The notes under the pieces: model-generated
Seen by the model: only the letters and a program-made list of their open reading frames with translations
What the model was told of the DNA's origin: nothing
Database searches by the model: none
In this document: one piece after another, positions 18,681 through 28,822 of the stretch
How positions within the stretch are numbered: position 1 is the first letter of the stretch
Layout of the letters: every line of letters starts with the position of its first letter
Translations under genes and position numbers: made by a program
Source: Asanoa ferruginea
GTDB taxonomy: Bacteria > Actinomycetota > Actinomycetes > Mycobacteriales > Micromonosporaceae
NCBI RefSeq assembly: GCF_003387075.1
Contig: NZ_QUMQ01000001.1
Coordinates: 4,650,001 to 4,714,000, forward strand
DNA: 64,000 bases
Reading direction: 5' to 3'

Positions 18681-18794
18681 GGCGTGGCGTGCTGGCGGCG
18701 GGGTGTCTTCACGCGGCGTACATGTTCTTTCGTGTGCCTACATAAAAGAACATGTACCGTGCGAGACCGCATGCCCGGCCCGGCTCGACACGCC
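18681..18794. repeat. Long palindromic intergenic element, copy A
   Basis: An inner perfect inverted repeat pairs GTACATGTTCTTT (18718-18730) with AAAGAACATGTAC (18745-18757). The arms continue imperfectly outward to GGCGTGGCGT at 18681 and CGACACGCC ending at 18794. The same architecture, with GGCGTACATGTTCTTT and AAAAGAAC...GTAC cores and GGCGTG/CACGCC ends, occurs at 39791-39922. The element lies in the gene-free stretch between the zinc-ribbon gene and ligA; the remaining bases 18795-19014 show nothing else I can support. Confidence 0.85.
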
Positions 18795-19014
18795 GGAGTA
18801 GCGACGCGCCGACATTGGAGGCTCCGGTCGGCCGGGTTGGAAGTCGGGGGGTTCGGTAGCCGGCAACGCCCGGGTCGCGCCGGGCAAAGGGCTTAGTGCG
18901 GGACAGCCGCACTTGCCGTCTCGAGTGGAGGTGCGCCCATTCGAATTCGGTGTTGTTCACCTGAGGGCCATTGGCCAACCCGGTGAGCGGGCGCGTCGTT
19001 ACGCGGAGGGATTT

Positions 19015-21177
<2,163 letters not shown>

Positions 21178-21514
21178 TTAGCCGCCGGGTACGACAGAAC
21201 CGCGCAGCCGGCCCTCGTACGCCCGGAGTGCCCGCAGGAAATCGATCTTGCGGTAGCCGGCCCGGTGGACGTCACAGAGGTAGAGGTCGGGGTCCCACGA
21301 GCTGCCGGCGCACCGCCTCGACCACTTCGGCGGCGGCGTAGACGCTCACGCACGGTATCCCCACCTCGGCACACCAGCCCAGCACGCGGTCGATGTGCCC
21401 AGCGTCCTGGTTGCCGTCGGTGACGATCGCGATGTGCCGCGGCACGGCGGTCAACCCGCGTCGAAGCCGGCGCGCGTAGACCCGGTGCGCGACGTCCCGA
21501 ATCGACATGATCAT
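21178..21514 (-). pseudogene. Relic of an undecaprenyl-diphosphate-synthase-like gene
   Basis: From 21514 leftward one frame reads RVYARRLRRGL, PRHIAIVTDGN and DRVLGWCAEVGIPCVSVYAA, matching the start of cis-prenyltransferases including the catalytic DGN. That frame ends at 21272. A second frame, from about 21304 to the TAA at 21178, reads WDPDLYLCDVHRAGYRKIDF and LRALRAYEGRLRG, resembling the family C-terminus (DFLRALRDYxRRxRR). The RWA segment after DGN and about 120-150 central residues are missing. I conclude it is an internally deleted, frame-broken gene. No intact frame covers both parts. Confidence 0.75.
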
Positions 21515-21591
21515 GCCGAATCAAACCACAACGACCCGGTTTCGCGGGTTCGGCAGGGGAAAATCAACGGCACAGATCAGGGGGTACGGAC

Positions 21592-22341
21592 ATGCGAGTG
21601 GCAGTCATCGGCGGCACGGGACTGGTCGGCCGGCACACGGTCGACGCCCTGCGGGCCGCCGGGCACGACCCGGTCGCCGTGTCGCGGCGCTCGGGCGTCG
21701 ACGTCACGACCGGCAAGGGGCTCGACGAAGCGCTCGACGGGGTCGAGGCGGTGGTCGACGTGGCCAACACGGGGCTGACCGACCGGTCCGCGGCCGAGCG
21801 CTTCTTCGCCGCCGAGACCGAGAACGTGCTCGCCGCCGAGCAGCGGGCCGGCGTCGGCCACCACGTGCTGCTCTCGATCGTCGGCATCGACGACGTTGAG
21901 GGCAACGCGCACTACGCCGGCAAGCGGATCCAGCAGGCCATGGTCAGCGACGGCGCGATCCCGTGGACCATCGTCGCCTCGACCCAGTTCTACGACTTCC
22001 CGGCGATGGTCGCCGGCTGGACCCGGGACGGCGACCGGTCGATCGTCCCGCCGCTGCTGATGCGCCCGATCGCGGTTGTCGACGTGGCCGCTGTCCTGGC
22101 CGAAGTCGCGGTGGGCAAGCCGCTCGGCCGGCTGATCGAGATCGCCGGACCGGACACCCACGACCTGGTCGACATGGCCCGGCGCACGCTCGCCGCGCAG
22201 GGCGACCCGGTGCGGCTGGTCGCGAGTTGGCGCGACAGCCCGCTCGGCGTGGAGATGGCGGGCGAGGTGCTGCTGCCCGGCGACGACGCCCGCATCGGGT
22301 CGACGACGTTCGAAGAGTGGCTCGAGGGCCGAACGGGGTAG
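21592..22341 (+). CDS. SDR-type NAD(P)-binding protein (NmrA-like)
   Basis: 249 residues. The N-terminus is a Rossmann glycine motif (VAVIGGTGLVGRHTVDALRA). The next landmarks are GVEAVVDVANTG, HHVLLSIVGIDDV and the YAGKR segment in place of the classical YxxxK, then TIVASTQFYDFPAMV, typical of atypical SDRs of the NAD(P)H-binding/NmrA group. Its likely role is redox sensing or an oxidoreductase reaction in the cytoplasm; the substrate is unknown. It is monocistronic or co-transcribed with the acyltransferase 33 bp downstream. Confidence 0.85.
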   Translation: MRVAVIGGTGLVGRHTVDALRAAGHDPVAVSRRSGVDVTTGKGLDEALDGVEAVVDVANTGLTDRSAAERFFAAETENVLAAEQRAGVGHHVLLSIVGIDDVEGNAHYAGKRIQQAMVSDGAIPWTIVASTQFYDFPAMVAGWTRDGDRSIVPPLLMRPIAVVDVAAVLAEVAVGKPLGRLIEIAGPDTHDLVDMARRTLAAQGDPVRLVASWRDSPLGVEMAGEVLLPGDDARIGSTTFEEWLEGRTG

Positions 22342-22374
22342 CCGGCACCGGCCGCCGGCCGGCATCCTGAACCC

Positions 22375-23550
22375 GTGACGGAGACGGCGCAACGGACCAC
22401 AGTGGATGAGCGCCGGCCCGAGCTGGACGCCATCCGTACCCTCGTCGTGGTCGGTCTGGTGTTCTTCCACGCCGCCCTGGTGTTCGACGCGTCCGACGAC
22501 TACTACGTCAAAAACGCCGAAACGACCGACGTCACCACGGTGTTGGCCGGCTTCGGGGTGCTCTGGGCGATGCCGGCCCTGTTCCTGATCGCGGGCTTCG
22601 GCTCGTGGCACTCGATGGCCCGCCGCGGCGCCGGCGGCTTCGTGCGCGAGCGGCTCCAACGGCTCGGCGTCCCGCTGCTCTTCGCGATCCTGACGTTCCT
22701 TCCGGTGCCGGTCTGGCTGCGGCTCAAGGCGGCCGACCCCGGCTACCACGAGAGCTACCTGCGCTTCCTGCCGAAGTTCTACGAGGTCCACCTCGACCTG
22801 TCAGATTTCCCGTTCGTCCTGCGAGGCGACTATTTCGAGACCGGCCACCTCTGGTTCGTCGTCCTCCTGCTGACCTTCTCGCTCCTCCTGGCGCCGATCG
22901 CCCGCTGGTTCCGGGGGGATCAAGGCCGAGCGGTCGCCCACCGCGGCGTCGTGCTGCTGCCCGCCCTCGCCACGTCGGCGATCTGCGCCTTCATCGGCAT
23001 GGAGGAGCCGTTCGCCGGCTGGAGCCGCTGGGCCTATCTGCTCTTCTTCCTCTGCGGCTTCCTGCTCGGCTCCGACGAGCGCTTCCGGATCGCGATGCGC
23101 CGCGACGCCGTGCCGGCCGCGATCGCCGGAGTCGTGGTCTTCGCCGCGTGTGGGCCGGTGCTCCTGACGGCCGGCGACGATCCGTTCACCACGATGACCG
23201 CACACGCCATCGTCGCCCGAGCGCTGTTCGGCTTCGCCGGCTGGTGCGTGGTGGTGGCGATCCTCGGCCTGCTCGACCGGCGAAACCTGAGCCGCACCGG
23301 CAGGCGCGAGCCAGGGCGGCCCTACCGCTACCTCGCGGAGGGCGCCCTGCCCATCTACGTCCTGCACCAACCGATCGTGGTCGCCGTCGCCTACGGCGTG
23401 GTCGGCTGGCACGCTCCGATCATCGTCAAATATCTGGCGATCGTGGTGGCGTCGCTGGCCCTGACCCTGGCCGCCTACGAGGTTCTCGTCCGCCGCACCC
23501 GGGTCACCCGCTACCTGTTCGGGATGCGCCCCAAACGCGCTAGCCCTTGA
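22375..23550 (+). CDS. Membrane acyltransferase, acyltransferase-3 family
   Basis: 391 residues with a GTG start. About ten membrane helices. The N-terminal RRPELDAIRTLVVVGLVFFH segment, with Arg and His in the first helix, and MPALFLIAGFGSW are characteristic of acyltransferase-3/OafA-like proteins, here closest in style to the MdoC-like group. By family it transfers an acyl group to a sugar or lipid at the membrane. The gene ends at 23550 and overlaps the converging permease gene (ending 23540) by 11 bp. Its substrate cannot be told. Confidence 0.85.
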   Translation: MTETAQRTTVDERRPELDAIRTLVVVGLVFFHAALVFDASDDYYVKNAETTDVTTVLAGFGVLWAMPALFLIAGFGSWHSMARRGAGGFVRERLQRLGVPLLFAILTFLPVPVWLRLKAADPGYHESYLRFLPKFYEVHLDLSDFPFVLRGDYFETGHLWFVVLLLTFSLLLAPIARWFRGDQGRAVAHRGVVLLPALATSAICAFIGMEEPFAGWSRWAYLLFFLCGFLLGSDERFRIAMRRDAVPAAIAGVVVFAACGPVLLTAGDDPFTTMTAHAIVARALFGFAGWCVVVAILGLLDRRNLSRTGRREPGRPYRYLAEGALPIYVLHQPIVVAVAYGVVGWHAPIIVKYLAIVVASLALTLAAYEVLVRRTRVTRYLFGMRPKRASP

Positions 23551-24448
23551 GCCCGCTCATCGAGATGCCCTGGATGAACCTCCGCTGGAAGATCAGGAAC
23601 ACCACCACCATCGGCAGGGTGGCCACCACGGAACCGGCCATCAGCAGGTTCCACGACGTGCGGTTCTTGACCACGAACAGCGCCAACCCGAGCGGTGCCG
23701 TGTAGTGGTCGGAACTCGACACCACGATCAAGGGCCAGAGGAAGTCTTCCCAGGCGTACGTGAACGTGAAGATCGCGGTGGCCGCCAGCGCCGGCGCGCA
23801 GAGTGGCAGCACCACCTTCCAGAACACCCGGAACTCGCCGGCACCGTCGATCCGGGCCGCGTCGAGCAGTTCGTCGGGGATCGACATCATGTATTGCCGC
23901 AGCAGGAAGATGCCGAACGCGCTCACCGCGCCGGGCAGGATCAGCCCCCAGTAGGAGTCGAGGAAGCCGTGCCCGCCCTGGCCCATCACATCGTTGCCGC
24001 CGAAGAACGGCACGTGCTTGAGGACCAGGTAGTTGGGGATCAGGGTGACCTGCGGCGGCACCATCATGGTGGCCAGGAAGACCAGGAAGATGAGATTGCG
24101 ACCGGGAAAACGGCGCTTCGCGAAGGTGTACGCCGCCAGCGAGTTGAAGAAGAGCTGGAGCGTCGTCACCGAGCCGGCCACGAACGCGCTGTTGAGGAAC
24201 CAGCGCCAGGCGCCCTCGCTGCCCTGCGCGAGTTCACCGGCCTTGCCGATCCCGAAGAACCCCTTGTAGCCGTCGAGCGTCGGGTTCTTCGGAATCCACT
24301 GTGGCGGCCACGAGAAGATGTCGCCGACGTGCTGGAACGACGCCGAGACGAGCCACGCGAACGGTGCCAGGAACAGGATCGCGCCGGGCACCAGCACGAC
24401 GTAGCAGAAACCGAGCCACACCCGGCGGCGCCAGATTGTTGCCGTCAC
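23540..24448 (-). CDS. Sugar ABC transporter permease (MalG/CUT1 type)
   Basis: 302 residues, six hydrophobic segments. The EAA loop reads DELLDAARIDGAGEFRVFWKVVLPL (parts: ELLDAARIDGAGE, FWKVVLPL), the contact point for a CUT1 ATPase. Ends in RFIQGISMSGLKG, a typical MalG-like terminus. It overlaps the upstream permease gene by four bases. With the partner permease and the binding protein it forms an oligosaccharide importer; no ATPase gene is present, so a shared MsiK-like ATPase is likely. Confidence 0.92.
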   Translation of the reverse strand: MTATIWRRRVWLGFCYVVLVPGAILFLAPFAWLVSASFQHVGDIFSWPPQWIPKNPTLDGYKGFFGIGKAGELAQGSEGAWRWFLNSAFVAGSVTTLQLFFNSLAAYTFAKRRFPGRNLIFLVFLATMMVPPQVTLIPNYLVLKHVPFFGGNDVMGQGGHGFLDSYWGLILPGAVSAFGIFLLRQYMMSIPDELLDAARIDGAGEFRVFWKVVLPLCAPALAATAIFTFTYAWEDFLWPLIVVSSSDHYTAPLGLALFVVKNRTSWNLLMAGSVVATLPMVVVFLIFQRRFIQGISMSGLKG

Positions 24449-25356
24449 ACGTCAGCCCTCCGGTAGAGGCGGAGCTGGAGCGCGGTGAACACCAGCAACA
24501 TCAGGAACAGCGCGTACGCCAGCGTGCTCGCGTACCCCATCTCGTAGAACTTGAAGGCGGCCTCGTAGATGTAATAGACCATCGTCGTGGTGCGGTTGAG
24601 CGGGCCACCGCTGGTCATGATGTAGATCTGGGTGAACACCTGGAACGAGCCGATGATGCCCATCACCATCAGGAACAGCGTCGACGGCCGGAGCATCGGC
24701 CAGGTGACATAGCGCAACCGGGCCCAGGCGCCGGCGCCGTCGATCCGGGCCGCCTCGTAGAGGTCGTTGGGTATCGCCTGGAGCGCCGCGAGGTAGACCA
24801 CCATCGAGAAGCCGACGCTGGTCCAGACGCTCATCAGCACGACCGCCGGCATCGCGAGGTTCTTGTCGGAGAGCCACACCAGCGGTTCGGTGATCAGGTG
24901 CGTCTTGAGCAGGTAGTAGTTGAACAGCCCGAAGTCGCCGTTGTAGAGCCACTTCCAGATGATCGCGGCGACCACGAACGGGGTGACGGTGGGCAGGAAG
25001 TAGAGCGTGCGCAGCAGTCCCCGGCCGCGGATCGGCTGGTTGAGCAGCAGCGCCACGCACAGACCGACGAGCATGCCCAGCGGCACCGAGGCGCCGGTGA
25101 AGTAGGCGGTGTTGATGATCGACCGGCCGAAGTCCTTGTCGTGCACCAGATCCTGGTAGTTCTGGAGGCCGATGAACGGCTTCTCGGGCTCGAGGATGTT
25201 CCACTCGCGGAAGGTCAGGTAGAACGCGAACCCCAGCGCGAAGACGGTGAAGATGGAGAACAGGATGAGGCCGGGGGCGAGGAACCCGTACGCGGACCGC
25301 TCCCGCCACATTCTCTTGAGGACGCCGTTGCGGGCTCCTCGCCCCCGCGCGCTCAC
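24445..25356 (-). CDS. Sugar ABC transporter permease (MalF/CUT1 type)
   Basis: 303 residues from GTG 25356, which overlaps the binding-protein stop by four bases (GTGA); the open frame runs further upstream but would lie inside the neighbouring gene. Six hydrophobic segments start at ERSAYGFLAPGLILFSIF. The EAA loop reads NDLYEAARIDGAGAWARLRY. It pairs with the downstream MalG-like permease. The start choice is supported by the normal family length of about 300. Confidence 0.92.
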   Translation of the reverse strand: MSARGRGARNGVLKRMWRERSAYGFLAPGLILFSIFTVFALGFAFYLTFREWNILEPEKPFIGLQNYQDLVHDKDFGRSIINTAYFTGASVPLGMLVGLCVALLLNQPIRGRGLLRTLYFLPTVTPFVVAAIIWKWLYNGDFGLFNYYLLKTHLITEPLVWLSDKNLAMPAVVLMSVWTSVGFSMVVYLAALQAIPNDLYEAARIDGAGAWARLRYVTWPMLRPSTLFLMVMGIIGSFQVFTQIYIMTSGGPLNRTTTMVYYIYEAAFKFYEMGYASTLAYALFLMLLVFTALQLRLYRRADV

Positions 25357-26672
25357 CTGATGATCTTCTCGGCTTCGGCGGCGGCGTTGTCGAGCGCCTG
25401 TGCCGCGGTCTGCTCGCCGTAGATGGCCTTCGCCAGTTCGGCGTTGATGGCTTCCTCGATCTTCGGCCAGTCGGGGTTGGCGACCACGTTGCTCACGCCG
25501 CACGGCATCGCCTCGGCGAAGCCCTTGAGGATCGGCTTGGTCGCGACCAGGTCGGGGGAGTCGAGCAGGCTGCTGATCGGGGGAAGGGTGGTGCCGGCCT
25601 TGGACTTGTAGGTCCACTGCGCGACGTTGTCGGGCTGGCTGAGGAACTCGATGAACTTCCAGGCCGCGTCGGCCTTCTTGCCCTGGCTGAACATGACCAG
25701 CGCGTCACCGGCGATCGTCGTGCCGCACCCCGCCGAGCCCTTCGGCAACGGCGCGACCGACCACTTGCCGTCGATCTGCGGGAACTCGTCGCCCAGCGTG
25801 CCGGCGAACCAGGAACCGGCGACATACATGCCGACCTGCCCGTTGGCGAACGCCTGGCGGCCGTCGTAGGAGTTGGAGTTGAGGTAGTCCTTCGGCGCGT
25901 ACTGCGCCATCTTCACGTAGAACTCGGCCGCGCTCTTGGCCTCCGCCGAGTTGAAGAGCACCTGCTTGCCGTCGTCGGAGAGCAGCTTGCCGCCGGCCTG
26001 CCAGAGCCACGGATACCAGTAGTAGGCGGCCTCCGGCGAGCTGGCGAACATGGCGTTGCCGTAGGTGCGCTTGGCCGGGTTGGTCAGCTTCCTGGCCGCT
26101 TCCTCGTACTCCGGCCAGGTGGTCGGCGGCGCGCTGATGCCGGCGGCCTGGAACAGGTCGGTGCGGTAGAACAGCGCGGTCGACTCACCGTCGAACGGCA
26201 GGCCGTACATGCTGTTCTCGTAGGTCACGAAGGTCTTGAACGCCGGCACGTAGGCGTCGGCCTTCACGACCTCGGAGCGCTTGATGTAGTTGTCGAGGTT
26301 GACCAGCGCCTTCCGCGAGGCGAACTGGGCGGTGGTGCTCGCGTCGATGAACGCGACGTCGGGGGGATTGCCGCCGGCGACCTGGGCGGTGAGTTTCTCG
26401 TTGGCCTCTTCGGACGGGATGTTCTGCAGCTCGATCTTGATGTTCGGGTGCGCGGTCTGGAACTTGTCGACCAGCGTCTTCATGTCGGGCTCCGCGCCGA
26501 CCCACGACGCGAACGAGATGGTCACGGGGGAGGTCGGCTCGGGAACCGGGCCTTCGCCGGCGCCCTTGTCGGTCGACGAGCCGCCACTCGTCGAGCAGGC
26601 GGCCAGCGCGAGCGCCGCGGTTGTCGTCGCCACCACCGTTGCCAGGGACCTACGGGACAGGCGATGCGTCAT
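25353..26672 (-). CDS. CUT1 sugar-binding lipoprotein
   Basis: 439 residues. Lipobox LALAAC-STS near residue 25. The mature protein is a family-1 extracellular solute-binding protein: PVTISFASWVGAEPDMKTLVDKFQTAHPNIKIEL (in parts: SFASWVG, AHPNIKIEL), GGNPPDVAFID, YGLPFDGESTALFYR and DAAWKFIEFLSQPDNVAQWTYKSKAG. It delivers an oligosaccharide to the two permeases downstream. A LacI-type operator half-similar to those at the xylanase promoter lies 48 bp upstream at 26721-26736, so it is probably repressed until substrate is present. Confidence 0.92.
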   Translation of the reverse strand: MTHRLSRRSLATVVATTTAALALAACSTSGGSSTDKGAGEGPVPEPTSPVTISFASWVGAEPDMKTLVDKFQTAHPNIKIELQNIPSEEANEKLTAQVAGGNPPDVAFIDASTTAQFASRKALVNLDNYIKRSEVVKADAYVPAFKTFVTYENSMYGLPFDGESTALFYRTDLFQAAGISAPPTTWPEYEEAARKLTNPAKRTYGNAMFASSPEAAYYWYPWLWQAGGKLLSDDGKQVLFNSAEAKSAAEFYVKMAQYAPKDYLNSNSYDGRQAFANGQVGMYVAGSWFAGTLGDEFPQIDGKWSVAPLPKGSAGCGTTIAGDALVMFSQGKKADAAWKFIEFLSQPDNVAQWTYKSKAGTTLPPISSLLDSPDLVATKPILKGFAEAMPCGVSNVVANPDWPKIEEAINAELAKAIYGEQTAAQALDNAAAEAEKIIR

Positions 26673-26720
26673 CGGATCAGCTCCCTAAGTCTTTATCGAC
26701 GAATCACAGGCGTAACCCGC

Positions 26721-26736
26721 ATGCAAATCGTTTGGC
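26721..26736. promoter_or_regulatory. LacI-type operator in the importer/regulator divergent region
   Basis: TGCAAATCGTTTGGCA has the central CG of LacI-family sites and matches 12 of 14 core positions of the two perfect GCAAAACGTTTTGC sites at 33567-33580 and 33679-33692. It lies between the binding-protein gene and the lacI-type gene that face away from each other, so it can control either. Confidence 0.7.
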
Positions 26737-26845
26737 ATACTGCGGCTAGGGTCATCGTCTGATCAGAAGTTGTCAAGAGATCCGGTGTAACGAACCGCTC
26801 GCACCGGCCGCTCGGAGAGAAGCCGCTTTGCTACCGTCTCCAGGC

Positions 26846-27874
26846 ATGTCCGAGCCACCGCGCTCAACCGGGTCCGACGACACCCGGGTGACGCTGGTGC
26901 AGGTGGCCAAGCTGGCCGGAGTCAGCCCGACCACCGTCTCCCACGTGCTTTCCGGCAAGCGCTGGGTCGCCGAGTCGACGCAGGAGACGGTGCGCGAGGT
27001 CATCCGCCAGCTCGGCTACCGGCCCAACAACGTCGCGCGCAGCCTGCGCACCCGGCGGTCCAAAATGGTCGCGGTCGTGGTTCCCGACATCACCAACACC
27101 TTCTTCGCCGTGCTGACCCGTGGTCTGGCCGACGCGGTCGACGTCGCCGGCTACGGCACCTACGTCTGCAACACCGACGGGATACCGGAGCGCGAGGACG
27201 CTTTCCTGGCTGACGTGGTCGACCGTGGCGTCGACGGCGTCGTGATGGCCGCCGGCAACCTCACCGGCGACGTCGGCGCGGGCCCCGGCGGTCTGGGCGT
27301 GCCGGCCGTCCGCATCGGCGGCGCACCCGACGACGATCCGCACGTCGATGTCGTCGCGCCCGACGACGAGATCGGCTCGCACGCGGCGGTGCGCCACCTG
27401 ATCGACCGTGGCGCGCGACGGATCGCCATCATCGAAGGCCCGCCCGCGACCGGGTCGACCCGCGACGACGGCTATCGCCGCGCCCTTGGCGAGAGCGGAA
27501 TGCCCGTCGACCCCGACCTCATGGTGCGGGGCGACTGGACCCGCCCGGGCGGCCGGAAGGCGATGCGCACGCTGATGGCACTCGCGGATCGGCCGGACGC
27601 GGTCTTCTGCGCCAACGACCTGACCGCGATCGGTGCGATCGACGCCGCACACGAGTTGGGGCTGGCGGTGCCCGGCGACGTGGCCGTGGTGGGCTTCGAC
27701 GACGTCGACGCCGCGACGATCGTCAACCCTCCACTCACGACGGTGCGCAACCCGGCCTACGAGACCGGCTACACCGCCGGCGAGCTGCTGCTCAGCCGGA
27801 TCACCGGAAGTTACACCGGCGACGGCCGCACCGTCGTGCTGCCGTGCCCCCTGGTCGTGCGCGCCTCGGCCTGA
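26846..27874 (+). CDS. LacI-family transcriptional regulator of the xylanase/importer locus
   Basis: 342 residues from ATG 26846; an upstream TTG at 26828 adds six residues and is less likely. The N-terminal helix-turn-helix reads VTLVQVAKLAGVSPTTVSHV and hinge-helix SLRTRRS, followed by a periplasmic-binding-like effector domain (VVVPDITNTFFAVLTRGL, FCANDLTAIGAI, VGFDDVDAATIVNPPLTTV). It is transcribed away from the importer and towards the convergent operon ending at 27881. Operators of one type occur at its own promoter and at 33566-33693, so I infer it represses all of these until a sugar ligand binds. Confidence 0.9.
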   Translation: MSEPPRSTGSDDTRVTLVQVAKLAGVSPTTVSHVLSGKRWVAESTQETVREVIRQLGYRPNNVARSLRTRRSKMVAVVVPDITNTFFAVLTRGLADAVDVAGYGTYVCNTDGIPEREDAFLADVVDRGVDGVVMAAGNLTGDVGAGPGGLGVPAVRIGGAPDDDPHVDVVAPDDEIGSHAAVRHLIDRGARRIAIIEGPPATGSTRDDGYRRALGESGMPVDPDLMVRGDWTRPGGRKAMRTLMALADRPDAVFCANDLTAIGAIDAAHELGLAVPGDVAVVGFDDVDAATIVNPPLTTVRNPAYETGYTAGELLLSRITGSYTGDGRTVVLPCPLVVRASA

Positions 27875-27880
27875 CGCGGG

Positions 27881-28822
27881 TCACATCGTCACCACCGCCT
27901 TCACGAAGCCGTCCGGCTTGGCCCGCGCCGTCTCGAACGCCGCGCCGATCCGCTCCAGCGGGAAGCGGTGCGAGACCAGCGGCGCCAGCGAGAGCCGGCC
28001 GGCGACCAGCAGCCGCATGCCCACCTCCATGCCGCGCATGATGACGGCGATGTCGCGGTAGTGCGCGTTGACGATGCCGAACGCCATCCAGTTCCAGTGC
28101 GCCAGGTCGATCCGCCGCGGCTCGCCCTGGTGGTAGCCGACCAGCACCACCTTCCCGCTCATCCGGGTGGTCTGCCCGACCACGTCGAGGGCGGCCTGGC
28201 TGCCGGTCGCCTCGAACGTGAGGTCGGCACCCCGGCCGCCGGTCGCGGCCGCCACGACCTCGGTCAGCGACTCCGACCGCACGTCGACGACCCGGGTCGC
28301 GCCGAGAGTGGCCGCCCGGGCCAGCGCGTCGGGCCGGGTGTCGGCGACGATGAGCTGCCGGGCCCCGCGCAGCGCGACCAGCGACTGCACCAGGTTGCCC
28401 ATGAAGCCCGCCCCGATCAGCACCACGTCGTCGCCGAGCCGGACGTCGGCCTCCTCGACGGCGTTCACCGCGCAGGCGAGGGGTTCAGCGAGCGCCTCGT
28501 CGAGCGGCACGTCGCCGGCCGGAACGCAGTAGGCGCCCTGCACCGCGACGTACTCCGCGAAGCCGTGCGAGGTCACCCAGCAGCCGACCGGATCGCCGGC
28601 GGCGAGGCCGGTCACCGATGGGCCCACCTCGACGACGGTGCCGCTCACCTCGTGCCCGATGGAGCGGGGATAGTCGCCGCCGTCGCCGGCGAACGCCGCG
28701 TGCTCCGACGAGCAGACGCCACAGGCGGCTACCCGCACCAGCACCTCGTCGGGCGCCGGCACGGGCCGGTCGACCTCCTCGATCTCGAACCGGCCGGGAC
28801 CGGTCAGCACCGCGATCCTCAT
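27881..28822 (-). CDS. Zinc-type alcohol/polyol dehydrogenase (MDR family)
   Basis: 313 residues from ATG 28822, overlapping the upstream hydrolase stop by four bases. Landmarks: catalytic-zinc region ACGVCSSEHAAF and GHEVSGTVVEVG, then AEPLACAVNAVEEA and the NAD-binding VVLIGAGFMGNLVQSLVAL. The structural zinc Cys cluster and the usual GHEF loop are shortened, making it smaller than the typical 340-350 residues. By family it oxidises a sugar or polyol hydroxyl with NAD(P). It is the last gene of the five-gene operon and converges on the lacI-type gene with only 6 bp between stops. Confidence 0.85.
   Translation of the reverse strand: MRIAVLTGPGRFEIEEVDRPVPAPDEVLVRVAACGVCSSEHAAFAGDGGDYPRSIGHEVSGTVVEVGPSVTGLAAGDPVGCWVTSHGFAEYVAVQGAYCVPAGDVPLDEALAEPLACAVNAVEEADVRLGDDVVLIGAGFMGNLVQSLVALRGARQLIVADTRPDALARAATLGATRVVDVRSESLTEVVAAATGGRGADLTFEATGSQAALDVVGQTTRMSGKVVLVGYHQGEPRRIDLAHWNWMAFGIVNAHYRDIAVIMRGMEVGMRLLVAGRLSLAPLVSHRFPLERIGAAFETARAKPDGFVKAVVTM

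Noticed and set aside
18480-18896. Short open frames over the palindromic elements (also 39514-39918) giving similar FTRRTCSF and KRTCT peptides.
   Set aside because: Their similarity comes from the DNA repeat itself; they occur on both strands and in different frames.
21272-21514. An intact 80-residue minus-strand gene.
   Set aside because: It carries only the first part of a prenyltransferase fold, and the matching C-terminus follows in another frame, so it fits a pseudogene.
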